DNA from: Stratiolaelaps scimitus
Lineage: Eukaryota > Arthropoda > Arachnida > Mesostigmata > Laelapidae
Length of the DNA: 64,000 nt
NCBI GenBank assembly: GCA_019614645.1
Contig: JABWDB010000009.1
Coordinates: forward strand, 9,219,501 to 9,283,500
Direction of reading: 5' to 3'
Below the pieces are notes generated by a model. The model was given only the letters and a program-made list of their open reading frames with translations, had not been told where the DNA came from and ran no database searches. This document shows, one piece after another, positions 21,832 through 33,850 of the stretch. Each line of letters opens with the position of its first letter. The stretch's first letter is position 1. Made by a program: the position numbers and the translations under genes.

Positions 21832-22057
21832 CTGTGAAGGTCTATCGCAAATGCAGCTTACATGTCATCCGTTTTCCCCGCCACGGAAGTTTTCTGTCAA
21901 TGATTCGGCCTCATTTGCTGAGTCGTTGTCTTGTCTAACGGCCCGCGTTCACCTTTTCGCCTGGACTGAGAAGTTTATAATCGAGCACCCCTTCACATCC
22001 CAGCAAATTCCTAATACCGCGAATTCCTCCTCCGCTTCGCAAACAATCCTTGTGGTG
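21820..22057 (-). CDS. Exon-like segment, cysteine-containing extracellular protein
   Basis: A minus-strand frame starts after an acceptor at about 22057 (cgtgctgggtgaaatgcag) and runs to AAAAG|GTGAAC near 21957. It reads RIVCEAEEEFAVLGICWDVK and has three cysteines in 37 residues plus an NFS glycosylation motif. It could join in phase, through a ~130-nt intron, to the exon below if that exon starts at an internal AG near 21826. An immunoglobulin-like fold is possible but unproven. Confidence 0.35.
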
Positions 22058-22400
22058 CCAGCTGCATTTCACCCAGCACGAAAATAGTGAAGGAGACGAT
22101 CTCGAATACAAAACATTTTGGATATCCATATTCGATCTCTTACGCCGACTCTCTACCAACATTTAACGTGCAGGGAATTGCTTTTTGAGTTGCTTCGTAA
22201 GATGGACCCTAAATGCAAATGTGCGGACCGCTTAGGCGAATGCTTGTTTGCTGCGTAATTAAGTACCAAAGCAAGTCACCGAAGTTGAAGTAACCGGTAG
22301 TATTCGTGCCAGTTAAGCTATCGAATATTGAATATGGCGGAAATTACTTATACAACAAACTGACACTAGGTCTACCCAGTTCATATTTGTGGGCGTTTCG

Positions 22401-22526
22401 AGCTATCTGCCTAATCAGATTAAGAGATTTACAAGCATAATAAAGATTATTATTATTATTATTAGTATAAAAACTCTAGTTGTCTTTGATGTTCGTAAAT
22501 CTCTTAAGCTGATCAGGCATATGGCT
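22401..22526. ncRNA. Imperfect foldback, microRNA-precursor-like
   Basis: Two arms of about 38 nt (22401-22438 and 22489-22526) pair with only four true mismatches and two G:U pairs. Pairing may extend a few bases into the loop. The core pairs ttaagagattta with taaatctcttaa. The loop, about 50 nt, contains a (TTA)n run. No known microRNA sequence is recognised; a short foldback transposon is the main alternative. Confidence 0.4.
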
Positions 22527-23214
22527 AGAAAATACACACGACGAATAATAATAATGATGACAGTAATGAGTAAGACGCAGCCACATTTACGATACATCAT
22601 GCTAGCTTTCAACGGCGACAGCCACTGCCAGCGGTCGATTTTATTTTGATGGCGAAATTGGTCTGCTGCCCGTTATTTTCCTCATCAAGGTGGTGCCCTA
22701 AACATTGTCTTCAAATCCAAAAAAAAACAGTTTTGTAACGAATGCGAACGACAATTCAACGGCGATTCAAATAGCTCCTCAACAATTGTTGACAGCAGCA
22801 TGGACATTCACCCCATCTCGCGTCCTCTCTACTTTCCACAAACTCTTATGAGCTCTAGCTAAGATTAACATCAACAGTAATTCGCAAGTTAACGTTGACT
22901 TAGGGCGTCGCGTTTAATCTCAAGGACGTGCTGACTTCACGATCTCAACGAGAAGGCCAATGGACGCGATAACATTGCTATTGAATCAACAGCAGAGCGT
23001 GTCAACTTTGAGGAAGATGCAGCCGGCTTCTTGTTCTATTCCTGTCTATGAGGGGTGCGCATAGATGAAGTGAACATTATTAATAAATGATCTGCGATTA
23101 CGGCTAGCGACGACGGCCGGCGGTCTGGCGTCGTCGGCAAAGCTGACGCTGCTCTGACGCTAGTGAGTGGACTCTCGCATCAAGGAAAAGGCTTCGACCG
23201 AAGAGGAAAGTTGT

Positions 23215-23281
23215 CCACGAGTATAAATACCCTTCGATCATTTGACATCGAGTTCTTTACGTGTTGGCCACCGTTGGATCG
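23215..23281 (+). promoter_or_regulatory. TATA promoter and short first exon
   Basis: gTATAAATAc at 23222 is followed at about +30 by the expected start region and then by a strong donor, GATCG|GTGAGTAG, after base 23281. This is the usual layout of a short non-coding first exon in arthropod genes. No ATG lies in the exon and the following exon was not found. Confidence 0.4.
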
Positions 23282-25493
23282 GTGAGTAGCGAGACTTAAT
23301 TTTACAGCCCGTATATATATATATAGATATTGGAATTGAATTAGGTACACCTAGATTAATTAGTATCAATTAGAAGAGAAGTCCGGTAAACAAGTTGGAG
23401 GAAGCGAGAAAAGGGAGAGAGAGAGAGAAATCGAAAAACACCTGTCAGCATCGACTGCAGTGAAATCATAGCGAATTCGTGATAGAAAAGTGTGCCACCA
23501 GCTGATACCACCGACAGGGCTCACGTTTAAGTTTGGTGATAGCCTGTTGCTGCTCCGTCGACGTTCAACGAGAGCGAAGTTCACTGAATGGATTTAGAGC
23601 TCTGCATGCAACGAAACGGTCAGTGAATGAATGCTGTGATGTATTATGTATGTGATCATCTCGATCAGCAGCGGCTGTCGTGTACATGATCTGTGTTCGA
23701 AAAACATGGCCCTCAAAAAACAGCCCCACTCGCTATTGGACACATGTAAAATATGTCGAAATGTTAAATCGTAGAAGTCACCGTGACAAACGTACGTGAT
23801 GTGGTCCACTTTCCAGTACCACCTTTTATATATATATATATAGCCACGACTCAACATGAGTGATTAAATCAAGTTGTTTCAAAAACAATTCGTTGCTTTC
23901 GGATTATGCAATAAAAAGAGTATATGCCTTCGTCCAGTGACTGAAGCGGCGTCAGAGACGGTCAGTTCTAGTCGTAGAAATACGTGTTCCACTAAGATAG
24001 GCAAAATCAAGGTAAAAGTAACGCGGGCACAAAGCTTGCATCTATGGCAGCGTTTTTACTTTTTTTTTGGAAATTCAATCGTATTTTTAATGTTACAATA
24101 GCATTCGTCCATATAAATAAATGCTTATTATACTAATTAATCCATCTATTTAATTTTTTTTTTACCTAAACGTACCACCTCCGTAAAGCTGTCATTCTGC
24201 ACCTACCACCAAGTGTGGCAAATATATCCAGTTATTAGTAAATTAATTGTTTATCATGCGCGTATACATATGTCACCATTTCTTGTAAGCAGTCAACATT
24301 TAGTGATGAGAAGTTACTTCTTGTAACTAACACCATTCTCGTCAGATTTAGAATTGACGTACGCATTGGCACTAGTTAGGATATGGGCTACTCTCATATA
24401 TATATCTATGTTGGTTGTTACAATACAAAAAATAGACCTAACTAATAGGAAATAAGGCAAACTGAACCGTGTACGAATATCTATGTATTATCCAGTTCGA
24501 TCTGCTACTATTTCTACTACCATTATCCACTGATACAATTACTAGAGGGTTTTAAACGAAAATCACTTGTTAATGTTCGTGCATTAACCCTCCGTCCGCC
24601 CTCGACAAGCCACGTGGATGACGTCAAACGCATCGCTCGATTGGCGCGCTGCTATATGCCAGGGTAGCCGCGACGCGGCCAGCTGTTAATAACGCCGTCT
24701 TCATAATGTCAGCTCAGAGATCGATAGATAGATTCAGTCAGGAGCAGCAGCAGCAGCATAGGAAGGTAGAATGAACGGAAAAAACATCGGCTTTCCGACA
24801 TCCGAACAGAGGCAATCGCACACGGAAATTGAGTCCTCTTGTGTGCGAGTCGACTGAAGTTGCGGTCAGACGGCATCGGGCGCCTGTTGCTGTTTTTGCA
24901 ACCGCTGCCGCCGCCGCCGCCGCCGACGCCGTCGCTGTTAAACTCAAACGACAGCGATAATATTGTATCAGTACATAGTCTTACAGACACTAAAGGTGCT
25001 AATAATGCTCATTGAGTGGCTGTGGCTGAGCGGACTTCCTTGACATGCTGGCTCGTGCGTAAATGATGTATATATATATATATATATCTATATATATATA
25101 TACATCCTTTACACACAGACGTATACCGACCGATCTGCTAATCACTCGTAGACACAAATATATGGCATTTTGCTTTCTGCGTTCGTGCCTCACCTTCAGC
25201 GAACGCGGAAACTACGCCTATACATTCACAGGGGGCAGAGAGGAGGTATTGTTTAGTGAGTGCGCGGTTGATTTCAATTACCACTCACGTGGCTCGGCTG
25301 AATCGCAATACCGCCAATGAATAGAACCGGTCACCCATAGAATAGAAAAAATAAACTGCAAATCATTGCTGTTCTTCTTTTAGTTATTCGATGCAATTGA
25401 ATGTTTACCGAGTTTAAAATGAACATAATATTGCATCTTTATAGGCATATTAGACATTCTGTATATACTAGATATTATATATAATTTGAAGTA

Positions 25494-25528
<35 letters not shown>

Positions 25529-27359
25529 TAGTATTAATCCACGCGGCACTTGGTCTATTCGAGGAATTCTCCCGTTGTCAATTCGTTGTCATGCCCCATG
25601 TGGACCTTCAACGAATAGTCTCATTGCGGTGTAAGTACCAAGGGCAGTTCGACAGATTGTTTGACTGTCTGCTGTTGACGTCATTATTCTACATAATCCG
25701 TATATATATATATATATATTTATATGAGCACTTATCCACCGTTTGAATATCATTAGCTGGATATATCGTCTCCTCCTATGCACCTTGAGCTGATCCACCA
25801 CTGAGTCATTTGACAGCACCCCTCAACTACTTGACAGTGGTAAGCGGCACCCGAAGCGATATCGAGTACTCTGTCCACGCCGTTGAAACAGAGACAGACA
25901 GAGAGAGGGGGAGTGATGTCACCTGTGAATACTTTGAGTGCGAATTTTTTCGGAGTTAGCTCATTGCTGATTTGTGTCATATGGAGGTCGCCCAAGCCTC
26001 TTCGCCCCCCACAAGTACGATTGCCTAGAGAAATAACGAATAATGAGACTCACCTATCGGTGACTGCCAGCTGTTGTCCACCCACCCTAAGTTCACCCCT
26101 GTGATCGATCATACGCCAATCGGATTATGTGCTGCGATAGAATTCGAGTGTATACCTGCCGATGGCCCAATAAGATAAGACAAATGGTTGCTATATATAT
26201 ATATATATATATATGTGCACTAGGGTTCAGAGCTTTGTGCCGCGCGCGTGTTACTTCAGATTCGCGTTAAATTCAAAGCAAACGCCGCTCGCTAGCAACC
26301 AGAACGCCACAGCAGATTGTTTGCCGTTCATACGATAGAAGAGCCGGCCGTGTCTCTCGGAAAAGACTGCCCACTCATGCGAGAGCGATTGCCCTCATCC
26401 CCTCATAATGGTGAAGGTGTCGACCCAAATCAAAATACATAGCTATCCATGCAGCCCCTCCGTTCATCGCGGTGGTCCCGTACACCACCACACACCGTCG
26501 ACTATCTCATGTATTATCTAGTTACATAATCATCACAATCATAGTGCTAAAGCTCTCGCATTTACCGCCCCTTGTTTTCGTGCCGGATATGGAGTTACAC
26601 AGTTTTTCTGCACCGATGTATTTACGCACGGCCTATGGGTGTCATTGAAAATCTATTTTATTTTCCTGCCTTTTCTTCCTCTTGTTCAGATCTCGTCGAT
26701 TGTCAATTCCCTCTGTCCCTCTCTCTCTCTCGATGTTTTCCACTTACATTTCACCGGGTCATCAATTTGCCGCAGCCAGTGGAGGATGCCCTCTGTAAAC
26801 GAAGCTCTGCTTAGGATCAGGCCACTCCTGCTTCGTTGTCTTCTTTTATTCCCCTTGAAACCGCCCGGGGGAGTTCTACGGGGGAACGCTGCCGCGTTCG
26901 CAATCCGCTTTACCCCACCGCGCACCCCCAGCCCCAAACACCCCGTACACCCAGTTGAATCGAGCGCGCCTATGAGCAGCTGCCTGCTCGCGAGCTCCCA
27001 CCTCTAGCTCTCTACAGCAGTCTACTGGCAGTGAGCCCTTCCTCAATTTGTGACTCGGCATAATCTCGAATCTCATCGGCGGACGTCTGCACCCGACTGT
27101 AAACACCGCTCGTACCGCTGCCCCTGTGTCGAACAGGAACCGCCGCACACGATGAGCAGCAAAAAACAGCTGACAATAACGATGAATACATAGATAGATA
27201 GAGATTGCTGGCGCGGCTCTGTGTGTTCGTCTGTGTGCCACTGCTGCTGCTGCTGCCGCTGAGTAACGGAGTGTTCTGTATTGTGAGTGTTGTTGTAGTA
27301 GTGGTATTGTTATTAGTACTAGTTGCAGCAGCAGCAGCAGCAGCACCGCCAACAACGGC
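23282..27359. other. AT-rich, mostly empty
   Basis: TA and TAA arrays. Minus-strand segments at 23.6-23.85 kb and 25.75-26.1 kb read like protein for short stretches but lack a consistent set of splice sites. Confidence 0.4.
25495..25530. repeat. (TAA)n microsatellite
   Basis: Twelve or so trinucleotide units. Confidence 0.9.
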
Positions 27360-30300
27360 ACGACTCAATCGTTTTTAGGAAGTACCGTGTGACGGCCATC
27401 CACTGGTAGCAGAGTAGTGCAGTTGATCGGTCGTCGCTTCCGTAGATCGTCGTGGAGGCTGTTAAGGCTCTGGTGATGCTTGTTGAGTGTGTACTGTTTG
27501 CGAGGGGTGCGCGAAACTCGCGATAGAAATAGGGCTCAGCGTGTTGTTGATCGCCGCTCGAGGGGGGGGCGGCGGCGGCTCGGGCTGTGATTGTTGCGGC
27601 ACGGGAGACCGCTTGGAGAGGGGTAAGTATTTGTATTTAAAGTTCTCTACATTTTAGTCGGATTGGATACAATACAATCTTATATACACATTCATTGTGT
27701 CAATGAGCACCGTATCCTCCTCCACGAAACGTGCTTAGCATACAATGAGTGTCACGGGGTCGCCATGGTCAGCTAATTCGTTCGAAATCTTCTACTCGTA
27801 TTTGAATTTCGTCTTGGCGCCAGTCAGCGTTCTCGAACGTTCGTACCGATATGCTGACATCTGATGGATAGTTGTCGCTGTCTACATCTAAATTTATATT
27901 CGTACATCGTCGCGTTCATTACGATAGCAGAGTCGGGCCTAAAGGCGTAGTTGGACAAGCTGTGCGTTAGAGATTATTAATCGTGGCAGTCACGGCAGCA
28001 GAAGACGTTCATGCAGTTGCAGCTGGGTGCGACATCATCATGCCACACCGAAAGCGACATTAACCATAATAAGCAATCAACGAGACATAATGATTCCTGC
28101 GGTTGCTTGGTTCCGTTCGTTGCTTCCCTGGAACGGCCAGCCAGCCAGCCAGCGAGGAAGCGCGGTCGCTCGCGCGCGCGGGCTTTCGCCATTCGGTTTT
28201 TGGCCGCCTCTGGGGTAGCGAGCGAAAGGGTGTCCATTTCGGGGGTGCGCAAAGTTCGCGTTCGTCGTATGGGACCTTCTTCAGTCTCGTCGCTTAGTCT
28301 CGTGTATTCGTCGTGGTGGTACTGGTTATGCTGGCGGCGGTCCGTGTTTCACCGCTGCCGCCGTAGTCGTCGTCGAAGTCACTGCTGAACAGCTCTGCCG
28401 CCACCGCCAGCACCGTGAACGTCCTCTGCTGACGCCTCTCTCTCTCTCTCTGTCTTTCTCTCGCTGTCGTGCACTCGTGCGGTTGGTTCGTTGGTTGGTT
28501 CGTTGGTTGCCTGGTCGGTGCATGGCAGTCTCGTACAGCCGCCCCCGCCGCCGCAGCCGAAGTTGTTGACGTTACGGCGCCGTCGGCCTGCGCGTTACTG
28601 CCTGCGATCGGTGGAGCTCATCGCTCCTGCCGTCGCCGTCTTCCGTTCTAGTTCTTCTTCGTGGCTCGTCTTCGACGTCGGTGCCGTCGTCCTGGTGGGG
28701 GCGGGCGTATGTGCCACACGAGTCCAGCTAACAGCAGTGTCTCGGTACACGACTGGGACTCTCTACGGCTACCCGCTAGCTGCTACTACTACTGCAGCAG
28801 CAGCAGCGGCCGCAGCGGCGTATACTAGCGATCCGAGAGAGTAGCCAGTGGATCATGGCGTTCGTCTCATGGAGTTTCGATCGTTCGTCTGTCTGACTGC
28901 CTGATTTGTCATTATCTGCCTGTGCTTCGCCGTGCTACAACGACAAAATCAAGCGAGCAGCCCACCGGTGACTGTCTGACGATCGTCATATTTTGTATCT
29001 ATTCATGTGTCCGACTCGCTGTCGTTCCCCGGCGGCAGATCCGTGTGTCCTGCCACGCCACGCTAAGTGTTCAGCGGGAGCGATGCCAGTTCGTGGATAA
29101 GTTAGAACAGCAACGTGTCAAACGGTGCGAGTGCAGTCCACGCGGTTTTTTGGATGGCCGAACCGCCGCAGTGACAGCAAGGGCAGCAGCATCTGTAGCA
29201 GAAACCGAACACAAGGTTAGAAGCAATGAGAAGAATTACTGTCGGTCCACTGTGAGCGGCCTCTGTACGGCGACCTCATACAGCTAGCTTCACCGCTGGG
29301 CTTTACTGGTGGTCGCAGACGGTCGTTGTTGTCGTCGCCACAGCAGCTGCAGTAGGTTGACTCCGACAGCCGGTAAAGCCAACTGAAATCGCTGTACCCA
29401 CCGCGCGCCGAAAGCAAACGGAACGGAAGCCGAATTGTCGTCCTGGCCTAATATCGACAGTGGTGGAAGCATTTGAGAAATTTTGTCGGACACCGCACAC
29501 AAGCTGTAGTCCATGATACCTCTGCGGCCTTGTTACACGCGAGATCGAACCGCGCAGGTACAGCAAAGCCGGCACCTGTACAAACCGTCATGTTCTACCG
29601 AGATGTCACTGGCCTGGCTGACTGAATCGCCACGACGTTGAAGGATAACCGCACAGTGAAACAGGATCCCGCCGCCCTCCCTGACTCCAGCTACAGGCCG
29701 TGGCCAACATTACATCTCACCACAGCGCGTGCCATTGCGGCGGCCGCCCTGCGTCGTGGCCTGACCACGACGTGGAAAACGTGTTCGTTAGCCAGCGAAG
29801 CAATGAAGCCAGGTCGCCTGTTCGCGCACTACTCACTATCATTGCCAGCTAGTCGATTCCATCTGCATAGGATTACCTCATAGAGCAGTAATCGGCCAGT
29901 CATCGGAATCTGAGCCGAACCCTAGTTATCGGTGTGTCACGGATTGAGTGTTCCATTTTGTCCACTGTTGTCCTCCACTCATCAGCATCGCCATACGTTA
30001 CTGTTGTTGCTGTTGTTGTTGTTGTTGCTACTGCTACTTCTGTTCGCTGTTTATAGTTCTGTGTTTGTGATCTTCGTTGGTCAGTTGGTCCGTCCAGTCA
30101 CTTCCGTGAAACTCGGGGACGTGAGTTGGGGGGGGGGATTAAAGTCAGAAGCGAGTTTCTCCTTCGTCGAGAAATCGATTTCGTGCTTCGTCGACAATCG
30201 GATGACCTCTCATCACTCATGATTCCTATTAGTAGCGCATGCTGTGCTTCCGCCGATGATGATGATGATGGTGGTGGTTAACGTGTGATTGTGTCATCGA

Positions 30301-33060
30301 AGTGCTGTGTGCCGTGACGAAGAAGAAGAAGAAAACGCCTTCGCCGGCGTCATCGTTCGTGGTCAGAAGTCGCTTCAAAGTCGAAAAAGAATACGGTGTT
30401 CAAAAGGGGTGTCTACGTGTAACGTCTGCTCGCCTTCGTTGTTGTTCTTGTTGTTGTTGCTACGGCCGCTGTTTTTCGTGGTTGAGCAGGATCGATCGCT
30501 GACGAACGTCGTTCGGTTGGTTGTTCGCCGGTCAGATGTTAATCCCACCCCAACTCGCAGTTGTTGCGAGTCCCTGGGTCACTGCAGTGGTTGCTCATGA
30601 TTAGTTGAGCCAGTGAGAGTGCTCGCCCTCTATCCCCTCTCGACATATCCCCCTACAGTTTGCCTCTGTGCCTATCTGCATTGACGCGAGGCGTGCCGCG
30701 TGTGTTTCACGTTTTTCTACCAACCAGCCTAGCTCTGCTCTGTCCGGCTATTCACAGTCAGCTTCAGATTGCCGACACAGCGCCGAACCGAACGCTGTGC
30801 TGCTTATGTTTGTTACCCGGTATGAGCCGTGACACCCACAAATTGTGTTATTGCATATATATGTATATATAAATATAATATATATATATATCTATCCTTT
30901 TTCTATGTTGAGCTGTGCAGTGCGTTCTCTTAATGCAGCATACAATGAATGATAGTGAATGTGTGCATACTGGAAAACGCATCGGGAGCGGCTGTGGCGG
31001 CGGCGGCGGTAAGGACGGCGAGGATTGACAAATCAACATGCGACGATTGGCTAACTAGGAATATTCTCTGTATGAGGCTAGTCAGTCTGACTTCTACCGT
31101 CGCAATCATCGTTCTGAGCCGTCTGATCTGTTCGACGTGGATGAAAATCTCCCGATTCGCCTGCACATAAACAGGCAATCTCGAATAGTCATAGCGGTAG
31201 TGGCCTCTCGGCGAAGTTCATCCGCGGACGCTCACAGGGCGCCTTTGGGAGAAACTAGACGACGTGTCGCTCCCAGCTGCGTCAAGATCCCTGCTGGACG
31301 GCCGTTGCCGGCTGGGCCTGTGGAAAGAACAGCGTCGTCAAACGATAGCGGAAACGCCTCGAAGTGCTAGGGACGTGTCATTGACGACGTCGGCTCGACA
31401 CGAGCAAGAAAGTGGAACACTCGTGTGCTGTCATTATCCGAGGCCGTACAGCTCTCCTCAGTCCCGTCGGAGTCCGGGCAGATCAGGACGTGGAGACAAC
31501 AAACCCGGCGGCCTGAGCTGGACGAGTATCAGCTTGAAGAGGAGAATCAGGCGCCAACAAAGGCTCAGCACGCTCGCCTCTCTGGCTCACTTCTTGCTAT
31601 GACAACCTGCACCGGCCTGGCCTCAACGCGTTCGGCAGTTCTTCGTCGTGTGATATTCTATTGCTCCCCCGTTCGATCTGCTTATCGTGGTGTGAGTCGT
31701 TCGTTCATGCAGTCGGTTAATCAGTCAATCAGTGCGCCCGGTATTACCCGGTGGGATGATTAGTGCAACTACAAACGGATTTACACTGCTAGCGCGTTTG
31801 CAATTACAACGACAAGAGCGGCCAGCGTATCGTTGCGGCCGCTGCTAGTGAGCGCCGGAGGTACGGGCCACCTATAACCCCGTACAATCATCGATAATAG
31901 CAACTCATTACAACATTGATATCCACAACAACAACAACAGCTGCAGTATTGCTGAACTACCGAAGTGCAACCATATCCGAGAGCAGGGATACAGGACGCC
32001 TTCAACGTACACTTCAACCACTTGGACGAGTGACAACGACAACGGGAAGACAACGCGCAAAGTTAGGCGTATCCGTGCTGCTGCTGCTGCTGGTGGCGGC
32101 GGCGGCGGTGGTGGTGGTAAAGGTGGAGGTGGTCTTGGAATTGGTGCTGCGGCCGTTATTCGTTTCGTTGCTGCTGCTGCTGCTGCTGATCCCACTGTCG
32201 CCTCGATTCTCTACGGTCATGTGGACCCTGTGGCCGCTGAGTAGCGGGTGATTGCATTCGCTGACGAGAACGCTAACTGACGATGTAACCGGACGAGAGA
32301 ATCGAGTGCAGCGCGGCCGCCTGCAGGCGTAGGCCGTTGCGGGCCGAGGCCCGGCAGTGCGGGCGCCGAAGAATAACAACGGAATAATCTACTATAATAT
32401 TGTTGCTGTGTTCGTGTTGTCCTGGTGCTGCTACGGCTACCGCCGTCGCTGCCGCGGCGGAGGCGCCGACGACGCCAGCAACAACAACAACAACAACAAC
32501 AAACGAAACAGCAAAAGCAGGCAGAGCAGAGCAAGACAGCGAAGAGAACGTTCGCCGGCAGCGCTGCAGTGCCTTTGCAGTGGAGCTCGCCTGTTCTCTC
32601 GACAGTGTCAAGTCGTCGTCCTCGGTCACAACGAGGACGACAGCAGCAGCCCAGCGCCGGCACAAGAGAAAGAAGACGCCGAAAAGGCTGAACGTGCGTG
32701 GCGCACAGGATCAGGAACAAGGGCCAAGGAACGGCGACCACAACTGCAGCAGCAGCAGCAGCAGCAGCAGCAATAGCAACAACAACAACAACAAGCAGGC
32801 CTTCTGCTGCTGTTTCTGCTACAACTTCTACTACTCATCGACGGCAACACAGCCAGCAGCGATGAGGGGTCGTGGCGGTCAAGCTGACCCCTCTCAGCCG
32901 GCCTGTCGGGCTCCTATACGAGTGAGTGCCTTGAGGAACAAACGCACAAGAGTAACAATCACACAGGAGTCTAATCACACATTGTACAACTCGTGCAGTA
33001 GTAGGTATCGTAACAATGTATCCAGTCTGATGAGCGCTGTCCATAATGCATAATTTGTGA
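27360..33060 (+). promoter_or_regulatory. GC- and triplet-rich block, promoter and 5' leader-like
   Basis: A block of about 5.7 kb with many CpG, CTG/CAG, GTT/CAA and GCC runs. A strong donor (GAGGG|GTAAGTAT) ends a GC-rich putative first exon at 27622. The long open frames in several registers (for example 32400-33053, with Gln and Ser/Asn runs) follow the triplet repeats, and the CAG run is broken by TAG in the Gln frame. I read it as regulatory and 5' UTR sequence, not coding. Confidence 0.35.
28136..28515 (+). repeat. Short tandem repeats CCAG, TCTC and GGTTCGTT
   Basis: ccagccagccag at 28138, a TC run at 28438 and ggttggttcgtt units at 28481-28508, all in the GC-rich block. Confidence 0.7.
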
Positions 33061-33780
33061 TTACTGAGGGAGTGATTACAAAATGAGATTCCGATGAATC
33101 GGACGATGATCGCGACTTGTCGGGCATTAGTAGTTGTAGTGGGTTGGACGATTCATGTCACCCTCGATGTCGTCAAACAAGAGGGAGGGGTGTTTTTGGG
33201 GGGCGATGGGGTGTTTGCGTTGGCGATGGCTGCAGGACATAGATTGCGGCTAACGAAGCAACACGCAATCGCTACCTACTGAGCGCACAGGTCTCCGCTC
33301 AGCGGGAGATAAGCAACGAGGCGACGTGTTCCAGATTCGGGATTCACTTAGTACAAGGGCTGGTTTGGAACAACATACACACAGAGACATGGTGAGAGAG
33401 AGCGACAGTGTCGCTGGAGTTGCACGATTGCTTCGGGACAAGAATTATAATCATCCCAAGTATAGTTGCACGTAAGTGAATATCGCTGTCTGTGCTGGCA
33501 GGTGCTCGCATTATTTCGATAACGAGTGTAACTGATGACCAACCACACGAGCTTATAAAGGAATCGTTGAACTCTATGAAAATGTCGGCGATCTTGATCG
33601 ATATGCCGTCTGTCGTTCGTGGACTCGCAGGCAACGAATACGGGAATTGAAATCGTCAGATCATTGGGGATAGAGTTGGGTCTACTTCGGCATTAGGTGG
33701 CTTGACCTCGTGGTAGTCGTCAGTGAGCCCGGTCACAGTGACATATATCCTGAACTACAATCAATCGCGCTCACGTTTTG

Positions 33781-33850
33781 CAGGGAACTGCACCGGAGCT
33801 ACAGGCGTTGCAAAATGTATCGAAGAGTGGCTAAATCACGGGCTTAGTTA
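33781..33850 (+). other. Acceptor-flanked segment
   Basis: A very good acceptor (caatcgcgctcacgttttgcag) opens a segment with three short open frames, one reading NCTGATGVAKCIEEWLNHGL. It might be a downstream exon of a gene starting in the GC-rich block to its left. No clear donor. Confidence 0.2.

Noticed and set aside
25192..25222. Minus-strand micro-exon reading VVSAFAE with a strong GTGAGG donor
   Set aside because: About 24 nt with no in-phase neighbour; indistinguishable from chance.
26054..26098. 45-nt minus-strand segment reading GELRVGGQQLAVTD, PDZ-like, between good splice sites
   Set aside because: Too short, other frames also open, and the possible downstream segment (25.75-25.9 kb) ends without PDZ features.
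32357..33053. Gln- and Ser/Asn-rich frames on the plus strand and Val/Ala- or Cys-rich frames on the minus strand
   Set aside because: They simply translate CAG/CAA repeats in different registers; the Gln frame is closed by TAG inside the repeat.
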